The notes beneath the pieces were generated by a model. That model was given only the letters and a program-made list of their open reading frames with translations. It did no database searches and was not told where the DNA came from. 64,000 nucleotides of DNA. Source: CAZGSG01 sp964528095 (GTDB taxonomy: Bacteria > Bacteroidota > Bacteroidia > Chitinophagales > Chitinophagaceae). Numbering within the stretch: the stretch's first letter is position 1; each line of letters opens with the position of its first letter. Position numbers and translations under genes: made by a program. This document shows, piece by piece, positions 17,205 through 26,168 of this stretch. The DNA is taken from the NCBI GenBank assembly GCA_964528095.1, contig CAZGSG010000002.1:1-64000 (forward strand). Direction: 5' to 3'.

Positions 17205-18254
17205 ATGAAGCTTTCACAATTCCGTTTCGACCTACCTCTGAATCTTATTGCACAAAATCCTACTAAAAAACGCGAAGATGCCCGTATGATGGTCGTACAT
17301 CGCCATACCGGCCAGATCGAAAACAAACATTTCCGGGACATCCTTGATTATTTTGATGACAAGGACGTGTTCACAGTCAACAATACCAAGGTTTTTCCAG
17401 CCCGTATGTATGGCCGTAAGGAAAAAACAGGCGCCAAGATCGAGGTATTCCTGCTTCGTGAATTGAATAAACCCAATCGTCTTTGGGATGTGATTGTGGA
17501 CCCCGCCCGTAAAATCCGCGTGGGTAACAAGCTTTATTTTGGTGATCAGGAAGACCTGGTAGCAGAAGTTATCGATAATACCACCAGCCGTGGTCGTACC
17601 ATCCGTTTTCTTTGGGATGGCACAGAGGAAGAATTCCGCGCGCAGCTTGAAAAGCTGGGAGAAACGCCTTTGCCTAAATACATCAAACGCAAGCCCGACG
17701 AAGAAGATAAAGAAAGATACCAGACCGTTTATGCAAAACATGAAGGTGCGGTAGCTGCTCCAACGGCTGGCCTCCATTTTAGCCGTGAGCTCATCAAAAG
17801 ACTGGAAATAAAAGGTATCCGTTTTGCAGAAGTAACATTGCATACCGGCCTTGGTACTTTTCGCCCGATAGAAGTAGAAGACCTGAGCAAACATAAAATG
17901 GATGCGGAATACTATAACATCGAAGAAAATGCCTGCAAGATCGTAAACCGCGCTAAAGAATACGGTCATCGTATTTGTTCCGTAGGTACCACCACTATGC
18001 GTGCACTGGAATCATCGTTTACCGCTAATAAATTATTGAAACCGTCTGAGGGTTGGACCAATATGTTCATTCACCCGCCTTACGATTTTAATATAGCTGA
18101 TGCATTGGTTACTAATTTCCATTTACCAAAAACCAGCCTGCTGATCATGACCTGCGCTTTTGCGGGCTATGACCTGACCATGGAAGCTTATAAAAAAGCG
18201 ATTAAGGACAAATACAGGTTCTTCAGTTATGGGGACGCCTTATTGATCGTTTAA
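17205..18254 (+). CDS. queA: S-adenosylmethionine:tRNA ribosyltransferase-isomerase
   Basis: 349 aa, family length. Typical segments are [46 protein letters not shown], the active-site region [32 protein letters not shown], and [16 protein letters not shown]. QueA transfers and isomerises the ribosyl part of SAM onto preQ1 at the wobble base of tRNAs with GUN anticodons, giving epoxyqueuosine. It ends in a strong intrinsic terminator, so it is monocistronic. Confidence 0.97.
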   Translation: MKLSQFRFDLPLNLIAQNPTKKREDARMMVVHRHTGQIENKHFRDILDYFDDKDVFTVNNTKVFPARMYGRKEKTGAKIEVFLLRELNKPNRLWDVIVDPARKIRVGNKLYFGDQEDLVAEVIDNTTSRGRTIRFLWDGTEEEFRAQLEKLGETPLPKYIKRKPDEEDKERYQTVYAKHEGAVAAPTAGLHFSRELIKRLEIKGIRFAEVTLHTGLGTFRPIEVEDLSKHKMDAEYYNIEENACKIVNRAKEYGHRICSVGTTTMRALESSFTANKLLKPSEGWTNMFIHPPYDFNIADALVTNFHLPKTSLLIMTCAFAGYDLTMEAYKKAIKDKYRFFSYGDALLIV

Positions 18255-18303
18255 CAAGAAATACAGGAACAAGTAATTACCCTTCTTATTGTTGATATAA
18301 TTT

Positions 18304-18331
18304 ACAGCCTCCCTCGGGGGGCTGTTTTTTT
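18304..18331 (+). terminator. Intrinsic terminator of queA
   Basis: ACAGCCTCC pairs with the downstream GGGGGCTGT region across a very short loop, followed directly by a run of seven or so T residues. It lies 50 bp after the queA stop. Confidence 0.9.
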
Positions 18332-18487
18332 AATACCAGGCCGAGAACAACAGGTAGTAATCCCCGGGTACAGGTCGACAGTCAGTTTGACAACAAGGTC
18401 GCCCTTCATCCCTGCAAATCTTCACTGGTAATAAATTTTTAGCGGCAATACTTTTTCTGCTTAGCTTGGTCATACAAACTTTGTTAT

Positions 18488-19594
18488 ATGAAAAATACAT
18501 TTTTACTTCTTGCGCAATTGCTCACGGTCTCAGCATGTTTTGCACAATCATTAATTGAATTACCCAGCGGCGGTAACAAAAAAGCCAGTGTGCACGAACG
18601 CGTCGGACTTACTGATATCAGCATTCACTATGATCGGCCTGCTGTAAAAGGGCGTGAAGGAAAGATCTGGGGGCAGCTTGTACCAGTGGGCTTCACCGAT
18701 CCTGGATTTGGCAGCAGCAAGTCCTCTCCATGGAGGGCTGGGGCTAATGAAAATACCACCTTTGAATTTTCAACTGCAGTCAAAATCGAAGGGCAACCCC
18801 TGCCCGCCGGTAAATATGGCTTCTTTATCGCTTATGATCCGAATGAATGCACCCTTATATTTTCAAAAAATGCCAACTCATGGGGGCATTATTATTACAA
18901 TGAAAAAGAAGACGCTCTTCGGGTAAAAGTAAAACCATCTGCCCTGGACAAAAATGTGGAGTGGCTTAAATATGAGTTCATCAATGAAAAACAAAATAGC
19001 GCCGATGTGGCCCTGCAATGGGAAAAATTGCAGATCCCTTTTCATATTGAGGTGAACTACTTACAGGACCAGGTGGAATCATTTCGCAGGGAATTGCGAA
19101 CAGAAAAAGGATTTAACTGGGAAGGCTGGAACCAGGCCGCACAATGGTGTGTGCAGAATAATACAAACCTGGATGAAGCTTTATTATGGACAGATAGTTC
19201 AACCGGCGGAAGTTTTGGCGGTGATGGGATCTTCCGGGCCTGGGTCACCAGGGCGCAGGTGCTGGACAAACTGGGCCGTTCAGCAGAAGCTGCTGAAGTC
19301 ATGAAGAAGGCTATTCCGCTTGGTACTATGAATGAAGTACACCAATATGGCAGACAGTTGCTTGCCCTTAAAAAGAATAAAGAAGCTCTCGAAGTATTTA
19401 AAGCCAATCTTGCTAAAAACCCTAACCAGTTTACCACACTCATGGGACTAACAAGGGCATACTCGGCCAATAGCGACTATAAAAGTGCATTAAAATACGC
19501 AAACCTGGCATTGCCACTGGCGCCAAATGAGATGAATAAAAAGAACCTTGAAACGATGATAGGGAAGCTAAAAGAAGGAAAGGATGCTAATTAA
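18488..19594 (+). CDS. DUF2911-domain protein with TPR-like C-terminus
   Basis: 368 aa. A signal peptide (residues 1-19, ending CFAQ) is followed by the DUF2911 domain (about 25-185) with the typical DISIHYDRPAVKGREGKIWG, WRAGANENTTFEFST and PAGKYGFFIAYD. Residues about 210-365 contain helical TPR-like repeats (DEALLWTDSSTG, VLDKLGRSAEAAEVMKKAI, ALKKNKEALEVFKANLAKNP). The family is abundant in Bacteroidota; its function is unknown, and a periplasmic or outer-membrane location is likely. Confidence 0.9.
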   Translation: MKNTFLLLAQLLTVSACFAQSLIELPSGGNKKASVHERVGLTDISIHYDRPAVKGREGKIWGQLVPVGFTDPGFGSSKSSPWRAGANENTTFEFSTAVKIEGQPLPAGKYGFFIAYDPNECTLIFSKNANSWGHYYYNEKEDALRVKVKPSALDKNVEWLKYEFINEKQNSADVALQWEKLQIPFHIEVNYLQDQVESFRRELRTEKGFNWEGWNQAAQWCVQNNTNLDEALLWTDSSTGGSFGGDGIFRAWVTRAQVLDKLGRSAEAAEVMKKAIPLGTMNEVHQYGRQLLALKKNKEALEVFKANLAKNPNQFTTLMGLTRAYSANSDYKSALKYANLALPLAPNEMNKKNLETMIGKLKEGKDAN

Positions 19595-19609
19595 AAGGAC
19601 TACCCATTA

Positions 19610-19696
19610 AAAATTAAAAAGTCAAAATGCAAAAATAGTTTCCGCAGTAGCTGACGAACTACAGGTTTTAATTTTGCATTTTGACTTTTTAATTTT
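19610..19696. repeat. Dispersed palindromic repeat, copy A (complete)
   Basis: Perfect 25-base arms at 19610-19634 and 19672-19696 enclose a 37-base centre that contains a GTAG/CTAC pair. The arms are AT-rich with a GTC...TGC core. A copy of the right arm, identical over all 25 bases, occurs at 30729-30753 and a diverged left arm at 57019. Intergenic. Confidence 0.8.
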
Positions 19697-19757
19697 GAAT
19701 TTCTCCCGCTCTTTCTTTTCTTAGTTTTCATTTGTATTTTGTTCAAAAAACTGATAC

Positions 19758-20231
19758 ATGAGAAAAATTCTGCCTGTTCTACTACTTTGCCTGGTTTCGT
19801 TTTCTGTTTTTTCGCAGACTTGTGAAGAACGCGAGAAAAAACTTTTAGGAGGCCTTGGCAGCTTTTCGGCAGCCATGGTCTATAATACTTATCTCGCCAT
19901 CGGGAGTATTTCAGATAACTATGTGAATAAAGGATATGATGAGGCAAAAGTAAATGCCCTGCTGGAAGAGCAAAAAAATCTTCTGGACAGGCTAGTGAAA
20001 GTTTTGGAAGATTTAAAAAAAGATAAAACACTTGATGCAGATGATTCTGCATATACTGACAACCTTGCCTCTATCCTGAAAGGCCTGAAAAAACAGTCAC
20101 AACAGGCCCTGGATTATGTAAAAGATAAAAAAGATACTACGGCAATCGCCTATGATATCACAAGAAAGAAAAACTGGAAAGAAATCAGTTTGTTACTTGG
20201 ACTGGGGGATCCAGCTGACGACGAAGACTAG
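19758..20231 (+). CDS. Secreted helical protein, hypothetical
   Basis: 157 aa. The signal peptide (MRKILPVLLLCLVSFSVFSQ) is followed by a mostly helical, charged mature protein with heptad-like stretches (ALLEEQKNLLDRLVKVLEDLKKDK and ASILKGLKKQSQQALDYVKDKKD). One Cys remains after processing (TCEERE). It ends in an acidic DPADDED. No family recognised. It sits between repeat copy A and a convergent TlpA gene. Confidence 0.7.
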   Translation: MRKILPVLLLCLVSFSVFSQTCEEREKKLLGGLGSFSAAMVYNTYLAIGSISDNYVNKGYDEAKVNALLEEQKNLLDRLVKVLEDLKKDKTLDADDSAYTDNLASILKGLKKQSQQALDYVKDKKDTTAIAYDITRKKNWKEISLLLGLGDPADDED

Positions 20232-20249
20232 TACAAACAATTCTCGCAG

Positions 20250-21344
20250 TTAAAACCCTTTCTTTTCATCACAGCCCAATACTTCGCAGAGTTTTTGCTC
20301 AAGAGCGGGACCGCGAAGATTTTTGGCCACGATTTTGCCATCAGGGCCTATGAGAAAATTCTGGGGTATGCTTTGTACCCGGTATTGCTGAGCTGCGGCA
20401 TTTTCCCAAAACTGGAGATCACTTACATGCGTCCAGTCCAACTGGTCTGTATGAATAGCCTGCAACCATTTTTCTTTTTGATTGGGTCTGTCAAGCGACA
20501 CGCCCAGGACAGTAAAGTTCTTGTTCTTGAATTTATTAAATGTCGCTACAACATTAGGGTTTTCCTGCCGGCATGGCCCACACCAGCTTGCCCAGAAATC
20601 CAGCAATACATATTTCCCCCGAAATGAAGAAAGCGATACCGGAACACCCGATGTATCCGGCTGGATAAAATCTGCTGCCATTCCGCCAATAGCAGTTGCT
20701 TTCCCTTCATTGATCATTTCTTTTAAGTAATTGCCATAGATATTTTCAGTAGCAGATTTCTTTAACTTATTCAATCTCGACTCAGCAAGAAATATGTCTT
20801 CATTGAGATTGATGGTAGCCGTCAGCATAAAAGCACTCACGGGCGAAGAAAGATGCTGCGATAAAAAAAGATCGATCTCTTGCTGGATCGTATTTTTCAT
20901 TCTATCCATTGCAAGTACCAGGCTATCGGTTCCTCCCCGCATTTGCAACTGATTATTAACATTCATCAGGCTCTGAAACAAAGGATTGAACTTTTTTTGA
21001 AAAGCTAAAAAATCAGTGTGAATTGTAGAACCAGTAACCTTAATTTTTTCAGGTGCTGCAATGTCACCAGACAGTTTCACAGCAGTATTACCCAGGAATA
21101 GTATAGAATTTTTACCCGCTCCATACACGAGGTTCATTAATGTAGGCTCTTTAAGTTGCTTATTCAGTATAAATACACCGTTCTTCACGATTCCTTTTGC
21201 CAGGGTATCAGTAGGTTTATTTAAATCAATCAGTGAAACAGTAGAACCGTTTTTTATCCCTTTAACTGTACCAGTAAGAGATAACCTGCCCTGGGCAAGT
21301 GCTGCAAGTGGGAGCAGTAACAATAACAATCCACGAAATTTCAT
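20250..21344 (-). CDS. TlpA-family thiol:disulfide oxidoreductase with DUF4369-like N-terminus
   Basis: 364 aa. A signal peptide ends at ALAQ (residue 18). Residues about 20-110 form the beta-rich DUF4369-like domain (GTVKGIKNGSTVSLIDLNKPTDTLAKGIV), then a helical linker, then an AhpC/TlpA thioredoxin domain with WASWCGPCRQENPN (Cys255, Cys258) and the cis-Pro QSIPQNFLIGPDG. Such proteins reduce disulfides in the periplasm, for instance in cytochrome c maturation. It lies downstream of trpA but has its own promoter. A second paralogue is at 59319. Confidence 0.92.
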   Translation of the reverse strand: MKFRGLLLLLLPLAALAQGRLSLTGTVKGIKNGSTVSLIDLNKPTDTLAKGIVKNGVFILNKQLKEPTLMNLVYGAGKNSILFLGNTAVKLSGDIAAPEKIKVTGSTIHTDFLAFQKKFNPLFQSLMNVNNQLQMRGGTDSLVLAMDRMKNTIQQEIDLFLSQHLSSPVSAFMLTATINLNEDIFLAESRLNKLKKSATENIYGNYLKEMINEGKATAIGGMAADFIQPDTSGVPVSLSSFRGKYVLLDFWASWCGPCRQENPNVVATFNKFKNKNFTVLGVSLDRPNQKEKWLQAIHTDQLDWTHVSDLQFWENAAAQQYRVQSIPQNFLIGPDGKIVAKNLRGPALEQKLCEVLGCDEKKGF

Positions 21345-21362
21345 GCACTACGAATTTAACAA

Positions 21363-21392
21363 CAAAGATAATCGCTTTTATGCCCCTGCAAA
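21363..21392 (-). promoter_or_regulatory. Promoter (-33 TTTG / -7 TATCTTTG) of the TlpA gene
   Basis: On the minus strand, TATCTTTG (21363-21370) is preceded by TTTG (21389-21392) with 18 bases between, close to the Bacteroidota consensus spacing of 19. It overlaps the gap after trpA, separating TlpA expression from the trp operon. Confidence 0.65.
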
Positions 21393-21399
21393 CGGGTAT

Positions 21400-22170
21400 T
21401 TACTTCAGTATGGGCTCCAGGAATTGTTTAACAGAATTTTCTATACCTGTTTCATTTTCCAGTGCTTTTATAAAGGCCGTACCGATAATTGCTCCGTTAG
21501 CGGAGACACAGGCTTCTTCAAAGGTCTGCTTATCCTTTATGCCAAAACCTACTAATACTGGGTTGCGCAGGCTCAGCGATTTTAATTTCTGCAGGTATTT
21601 ATTGACGTCAGTCATGTTCTTGTTGCTTCCGGTTGTAGAAGAAGAAGAGACTGCATATAAAAATCCGCTGCTTAACTGGTCCAGTTTTTTTATCCTGGCT
21701 TCTGTTGTTTCAGGCGTGATTAAAAAAATAAAGTCGAGTCCATACTGTTTGATAACTGCGCCATATTCCGTTTCAAACTCATACTCCGGAAGATCAGGAA
21801 GGATCAGTCCGTCAATCCCGACAGCGGCCGCATCCTTGCAAAAATTCTCAAACCCATATTGTATTACAGGGTTCATATATCCCATGAGCACTAACGGCAC
21901 ATGTATCCTGGTCCGGAAATCTTTTAATTGCTCAAACAGTTTTTTGATGGTCATTCCGTTTTCGATCGCAACAGCACTGCTGTGTTGTATAACAGGTCCA
22001 TCAGCCAGTGGATCGCTATAAGGCATGCCCAACTCGATCATATCAGCGCCGTTTTCCTGCAAGGCTTTCATGACGGTAAGCGTACTATCCAATTGTGGGT
22101 AACCGGCAGTGCAATAGATATTCAGCACTTTCTGTTTTTTAACTTCAAACAAGGTCTTGATACGGCTCAT
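21400..22170 (-). CDS. trpA: Tryptophan synthase alpha subunit
   Basis: 256 aa. Motifs: YCTAGYPQLDSTL, ADMIELGMPYSDPLADGPVIQ (catalytic Glu and Asp of the alpha subunit), LMGYMNPVIQYG, GLILPDLPEYE, GFLYAVSSSSTTGS and PVLVGFGIKDKQTF. It cleaves indole-3-glycerol phosphate to indole and glyceraldehyde 3-phosphate, passing indole to TrpB. It is the last gene of the operon and follows the lipoprotein gene by 5 bp. Confidence 0.97.
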   Translation of the reverse strand: MSRIKTLFEVKKQKVLNIYCTAGYPQLDSTLTVMKALQENGADMIELGMPYSDPLADGPVIQHSSAVAIENGMTIKKLFEQLKDFRTRIHVPLVLMGYMNPVIQYGFENFCKDAAAVGIDGLILPDLPEYEFETEYGAVIKQYGLDFIFLITPETTEARIKKLDQLSSGFLYAVSSSSTTGSNKNMTDVNKYLQKLKSLSLRNPVLVGFGIKDKQTFEEACVSANGAIIGTAFIKALENETGIENSVKQFLEPILK

Positions 22171-22175
22171 GCGTT

Positions 22176-22550
22176 TTATTTTTCCGAGGGTGTGATCGTA
22201 TAAGTGTCTTCATCAATAGTCAGAAACTTATAAAGAGGGTAACTGTCAATATCAAGTGTAATTCTAAAGAGATTGTTCCCCTTTGCGGCGGAAGGGTTAA
22301 ACCGGACAACTACCGTATCTCCCCGTCTTTCAGAAACAACCTGCTTTTCTGTAAAATCTGCCGGTAAACATTTTTCAAATTCATATCGTTCTCCGCCAAA
22401 ATTTGAATTCAAGCGAAAGTAGTTTTGCAACACACTACAATCTGCTCCGGCATTCTCCAGTTTTACTTTATGCGTTACATGCGGATCCCGTTTACACGCT
22501 GAAAACAAAACGATCAGCAGGAGCAATACTGGCAGGAAATACTTATTCAT
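22176..22550 (-). CDS. Small lipoprotein between trpB and trpA, hypothetical
   Basis: 124 aa from ATG 22550; an upstream in-frame ATG would add 11 residues before the signal. The chosen start gives MNKYFLPVLLLLIVLFSACKRD, a clean SPII signal (lipobox FSAC, Cys19). The mature part has two Cys (ADCSVLQ, EKCLPAD) and beta-rich sequence (RRGDTVVVRFNPSA). I do not recognise it. Its position inside the trp operon, same strand and 5 bp from trpA, makes co-transcription near certain, yet an exported lipoprotein has no known role in Trp synthesis. Confidence 0.75.
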   Translation of the reverse strand: MNKYFLPVLLLLIVLFSACKRDPHVTHKVKLENAGADCSVLQNYFRLNSNFGGERYEFEKCLPADFTEKQVVSERRGDTVVVRFNPSAAKGNNLFRITLDIDSYPLYKFLTIDEDTYTITPSEK

Positions 22551-22601
22551 ACATGTTTTTTTATACCGGTGAAACTTTTGCAAGCTTATTTCTTTATCCT
22601 G

Positions 22602-23810
22602 TTATTTGATATACTTCATATAAGTAGCCAGGTCTTTATCTCCTCTTCCACTCAGGCAAACGACCACTATGTCCTTTTTAGTAAACTCCAGTTGCTTCAA
22701 CGCTGCCAATGCATGTGCGCTCTCCAGCGCTGGAATGATGCCTTCCAGCTTTGCGAGATTAAATGCCGCTTCAACGGCTTCTTCATCTGTTGCACTTAAA
22801 AAAACACCCCTTCCGCTTTTGAATAAATGCGCATGCAACGGCCCTATGCCAGGATAATCGAGACCTGCAGAGATACTATGCGGCTCTACTACCTGCCCAT
22901 CCGCTGTCTGCATTACAATACTTTTACTGCCGTGCAGGATACCGGGTGTGCCCAATTGGGTTGTGGCAGCACTCTGTCCACTGCTTACGCCAAGACCTGC
23001 GGCTTCTACGGCGACCAGTTTTACAGAGACCTGGTCGAGATAATGATAAAAAGCCCCTGCAGCATTACTACCACCACCTACACAGGCAATCACATGTGAA
23101 GGAAGTATAGTACCGGTTTTCTCCTTTAACTGCCATTGTATTTCTTCGCTGATCACACTCTGGAACCGTGCAACCATATCCGGGTAAGGATGTGGCCCGA
23201 CTACACTGCCGATTATATAATGTGTATCGTTTGGATTATTGATCCAGTCTCTTATGGCTTCATTCGTCGCATCTTTTAAGGTTTTGCTTCCGGAGGTAGC
23301 AGGGACAACAGTTGCACCTAACATTTTCATTCTTGCAACATTTGGAGCCTGCCGCTCCATGTCTTTCTCACCCATGTACACAATGCACTCTACGCCTTTT
23401 AACGCACATACGGTTGCGGTAGCCACACCATGCTGCCCGGCACCAGTCTCTGCAATGATCCTTTTTTTACCAAGCCGCTCTGCCAACAATATCTGGCCAA
23501 TCGTATTATTGATCTTATGCGCTCCGGTATGGCAAAGATCCTCCCGTTTTAAATAAATGGTCGTACCCAATTGTTCGCTTAGTCTTTTCGCCAGGTACAA
23601 AGGTGTTGGTCGTCCTGCATAGTCTTTGAGCAGATCGCGGAATTCTTTTTGAAAGGAAACATCTCTGATTATATCCAGGTACCGCATACGCAGCTCTTCT
23701 ACATTCCCATGCAGCATCTCGGGGATATATGCTCCGCCAAAAGAGCCATAATATCCCTGCGGGGAAACCTCAAATGCCGACACGGGTTGTTTTATTTTAT
23801 CTTGTACCAT
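22602..23810 (-). CDS. trpB: Tryptophan synthase beta subunit
   Basis: 402 aa, standard TrpB1 length. Segments: [32 protein letters not shown], the PLP-lysine site [29 protein letters not shown], phosphate loop VGGGSNAAG, and [10 protein letters not shown]. It makes Trp from indole and serine with PLP. There is a 102-bp gap to the trpF-like gene upstream with no clear promoter, so it is likely read through from the operon. Confidence 0.97.
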   Translation of the reverse strand: MVQDKIKQPVSAFEVSPQGYYGSFGGAYIPEMLHGNVEELRMRYLDIIRDVSFQKEFRDLLKDYAGRPTPLYLAKRLSEQLGTTIYLKREDLCHTGAHKINNTIGQILLAERLGKKRIIAETGAGQHGVATATVCALKGVECIVYMGEKDMERQAPNVARMKMLGATVVPATSGSKTLKDATNEAIRDWINNPNDTHYIIGSVVGPHPYPDMVARFQSVISEEIQWQLKEKTGTILPSHVIACVGGGSNAAGAFYHYLDQVSVKLVAVEAAGLGVSSGQSAATTQLGTPGILHGSKSIVMQTADGQVVEPHSISAGLDYPGIGPLHAHLFKSGRGVFLSATDEEAVEAAFNLAKLEGIIPALESAHALAALKQLEFTKKDIVVVCLSGRGDKDLATYMKYIK

Positions 23811-23912
23811 TATTCAGTTTTAATATCATGATGAACACCTGTCGTCTACATTTTTCTTCTCTCAATAACCAGGCGGGCATACCATCTATGCAGCGATTTC
23901 AGAAAGGTCATT

Positions 23913-24524
23913 TTATTTTTTCAAGGACTGCTTGAACTGTAATATGCTCACCATATCCTTGATGCCCGGGCTTTTTTCAAATTGACTATTGATATCTACT
24001 CCAAAAAAATCAGGATGTGTAAATGATTTTACTTTTTTACTATCCTCAGGACCAATGGCATCATTGAGAAAAAAAGGTTTTTCAATCTTTGCTTTATTCA
24101 ACTGTTTCCATTCAATACCCTTGTCTCCCCCGGCAATATCAAAAAGGTAATAATCACAAACCTCATCATAATCGGCAATGAGTTCTTCTATCAGGCTGCT
24201 TTTATCTATTTTAAACACTTTGATCACTTCCAGTGTTTCTGAGAGTTGCTCACACAAAAGCGGGTTTTCCTCTCCATTTAACTGTACCACATCCAGCGCG
24301 TAATCATCCACTATCTGCATGATCGCATCAAAGCTTTGATCTACGAACATTCCCACTTTTTTTATATCGAAGTCGCTTATCCTTACTTCTTCCGCCGCCA
24401 GTTTATCTTTCACATACCAGGGAGATCCTTCAAAAAAATCCAGTCTTGCAAACTCAATATCCAGTCCGTCAAGTTGTTTTAATTGTTTCAGCTCTGTTAT
24501 TCCATTCACTTTAATGTTTATCAT
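23913..24524 (-). CDS. Second, degenerate TrpF-like protein (probable pseudoenzyme)
   Basis: 203 aa, the usual PRAI length, and aligns end to end with the trpF product encoded just upstream (shared segments VDDYxLDxVQL, IEKxFFL, VDINSxFE). Catalytic and binding residues are changed: the KVCGMT motif is KVNGIT (Asn7 for the catalytic Cys), SPRYV is SPWYV (Trp36 for Arg), QLHGDE is QLNGEE, and the phosphate-binding SGGI is NDAI (residues 154-157). The general-acid Asp is kept (Asp129, FDIAGG). The frame is intact and codon use is normal, so it is maintained, but isomerase activity is unlikely. Possible roles are a TrpF partner, a regulator or a scaffold; these are guesses. Confidence 0.85.
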   Translation of the reverse strand: MINIKVNGITELKQLKQLDGLDIEFARLDFFEGSPWYVKDKLAAEEVRISDFDIKKVGMFVDQSFDAIMQIVDDYALDVVQLNGEENPLLCEQLSETLEVIKVFKIDKSSLIEELIADYDEVCDYYLFDIAGGDKGIEWKQLNKAKIEKPFFLNDAIGPEDSKKVKSFTHPDFFGVDINSQFEKSPGIKDMVSILQFKQSLKK

Positions 24525-24553
24525 ACCTGTTATCTTAATTTAATTTGATTGCG

Positions 24554-24561
24554 CAAATTTA
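24554..24561 (-). promoter_or_regulatory. Possible internal promoter (-7 TAAATTTG) before the TrpF-like gene
   Basis: Perfect TAnnTTTG on the minus strand 30 bp before the ATG of the degenerate TrpF gene, in the 84-bp gap after trpF. No good -33 TTTG is seen, and the area is AT-rich, so this could be chance. Confidence 0.35.
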
Positions 24562-24608
24562 ATTTGTTCTGTTAAATACCTTCCACGTTTTCTTCAATTG
24601 TCCGCTAT

Positions 24609-25304
24609 TCAGCCCTTTAGTTTTGTTACAAATTTTCTTACCTGTTCGACATCCTTCACTCCGGCGCTTATTTCAAATTTGCTGTTAATATCTATTGCAA
24701 ACAATTTTTTTGCCACCGGTTCTTCCATAAAATCAATCAGTTTTTCCTCGTCGCCCGGCTCTATTCCCCCGCTGAGAAAAAATAATTTTTCAATGGCCGC
24801 GGTCTTTAACATCTGCCAGTCAAATTTTTTACCAGTACCTCCATAACCCGCTCCAAGCGTGTCAAACATGTACATATCGCTGCCTTCATGAAAAGGCCGC
24901 ACCATCCAGTCAATCGGGTCGTTATCAGATATCCTGAAAGCTTTGACCACCGTTACATAATTCGCTACTCTTTCACAGAAATGCGCTGATTCGTCTCCGT
25001 GTAACTGTACCATATCAAGACGATAATCATCCACTGTACGCATCAGTTCGTCGTACTGCATATTTACGAATACGCCTACTTTTGCGATCCGGCCTTTGAT
25101 CTGCTTCATTTTTTCCGACGAGATCTTGTTTCCAACATACCGCGGCGATTTTTCATAAAAAATAAAACCTGCCAGGTCAACGCCCATTTCATCCAGTGCA
25201 TTTACCTGTTCAGGTAATGTCATTCCACATACCTTGATACGGATGCCAGGCCGGGCTTTGACTATTGAGCCAGGCGAGGACTGATTGATTGCATTTTCAT
25301 TCAT
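24609..25304 (-). CDS. trpF: Phosphoribosylanthranilate isomerase
   Basis: 231 aa from ATG 25304; the frame is open to a TTG at 25364, which I think is not used. Catalytic residues are present: Cys26 in IKVCGMT, Arg55 in SPRYV, QLHGDE at 100-105, Asp148 in YMFDTLG, GYGGTGKKFDW and the phosphate loop SGGIEPGD (178-185). TrpF turns N-(5'-phosphoribosyl)anthranilate into CdRP by an Amadori rearrangement. About 20 residues precede the usual N-terminus. It sits between trpC and the degenerate copy. Confidence 0.95.
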   Translation of the reverse strand: MNENAINQSSPGSIVKARPGIRIKVCGMTLPEQVNALDEMGVDLAGFIFYEKSPRYVGNKISSEKMKQIKGRIAKVGVFVNMQYDELMRTVDDYRLDMVQLHGDESAHFCERVANYVTVVKAFRISDNDPIDWMVRPFHEGSDMYMFDTLGAGYGGTGKKFDWQMLKTAAIEKLFFLSGGIEPGDEEKLIDFMEEPVAKKLFAIDINSKFEISAGVKDVEQVRKFVTKLKG

Positions 25305-25367
25305 AAGCTGACCAGTGTTTAAAATTACTGGCAAACAATCGTTGCTGTTATGATCTTCCGGCAAACA

Positions 25368-26168
25368 TTATCCGGCAGATCTTAGTTCCGTAACAAATGA
25401 CTCGAACGCTTTCCCCGGATCGTTATCTTTCATAAAGCTTTCACCTATCAAAAATCCTTTAAACCCGGCATCTCTTAAAGTTACAATCGTTTTTACATCT
25501 CCGATTCCACTTTCTGCAATTGCAGGTTTGGATGAAGGTATTTCCCTGATAAGATTCAATGATATACCGGTATTCACTTCGAATGTTTTCAAATCCCGGT
25601 TATTCACGCCTACCATATCCACCTCATCACAAATATAGCCGAGCTCTTCTTCATTGTGAATCTCTAAAAGTACCTCCAATCCGATACTTTTAGCAAAACC
25701 ACCCAGCTTTTTTACTTCCTCTGTGGATAAACAGGCTGCGATCAACAAAATAATGTCTGCACCAAATGCTTTTGCTTCCGCAATCTGCCATTCATCGATG
25801 ATAAAGTCTTTTCGAAGCACAGGTATATCGGAAATTACTTTTGTCTGGATCAAATCGTCCAGATCACCACCAAAAAACTCTTCGTCTGTCAGTACAGATA
25901 TCCCTGCTGCACCCTTGCTGTTATACGATACCACCACGGGCTCTACTTCCAGCGACTTTGGCTTGAACCATCCCTTGCTTGGGCTTTTTCTTTTAAATTC
26001 AGCAATAATACCAGTACTGCCTTCAGCCAGCAGACTCTGGACAAGTGAACGATTGGCTATCTCCCAAAAAAAACCATCTTTCTTAAATCGTTCAATGCTG
26101 CTCAGCGGCTTGAACTTCGGTATCTCTTTTCTTTTTGCAGCTACATTTGTGTCTAGTATTGTACTCAT
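25368..26168 (-). CDS. trpC: Indole-3-glycerol phosphate synthase
   Basis: 266 aa. Motifs: IIAEFKRKSPSKGWF, GAAGISVLTDEEFFGG, PVLRKDFIIDEWQ (catalytic Lys/Asp region), VLLEIHNEEEL, VGVNNRDLKTFEV and AIAESGI. It closes CdRP to indole-3-glycerol phosphate. The ATG at 26168 overlaps the trpD stop as ATGA; an ATG two codons earlier (26174) is possible. This overlap implies translational coupling. TrpC is not fused to TrpF here, unlike in enterobacteria. Confidence 0.96.
   Translation of the reverse strand: MSTILDTNVAAKRKEIPKFKPLSSIERFKKDGFFWEIANRSLVQSLLAEGSTGIIAEFKRKSPSKGWFKPKSLEVEPVVVSYNSKGAAGISVLTDEEFFGGDLDDLIQTKVISDIPVLRKDFIIDEWQIAEAKAFGADIILLIAACLSTEEVKKLGGFAKSIGLEVLLEIHNEEELGYICDEVDMVGVNNRDLKTFEVNTGISLNLIREIPSSKPAIAESGIGDVKTIVTLRDAGFKGFLIGESFMKDNDPGKAFESFVTELRSAG

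Noticed and set aside
17232..17969. 245-aa minus-strand ORF inside queA
   Set aside because: queA is unambiguous on the plus strand; the antisense frame has no family pattern.
21299..22021. 240-aa + strand ORF antisense to trpA
   Set aside because: It overlaps the certain trpA gene in the opposite strand and its composition (poly-Ser, poly-Leu) is that of an antisense shadow.
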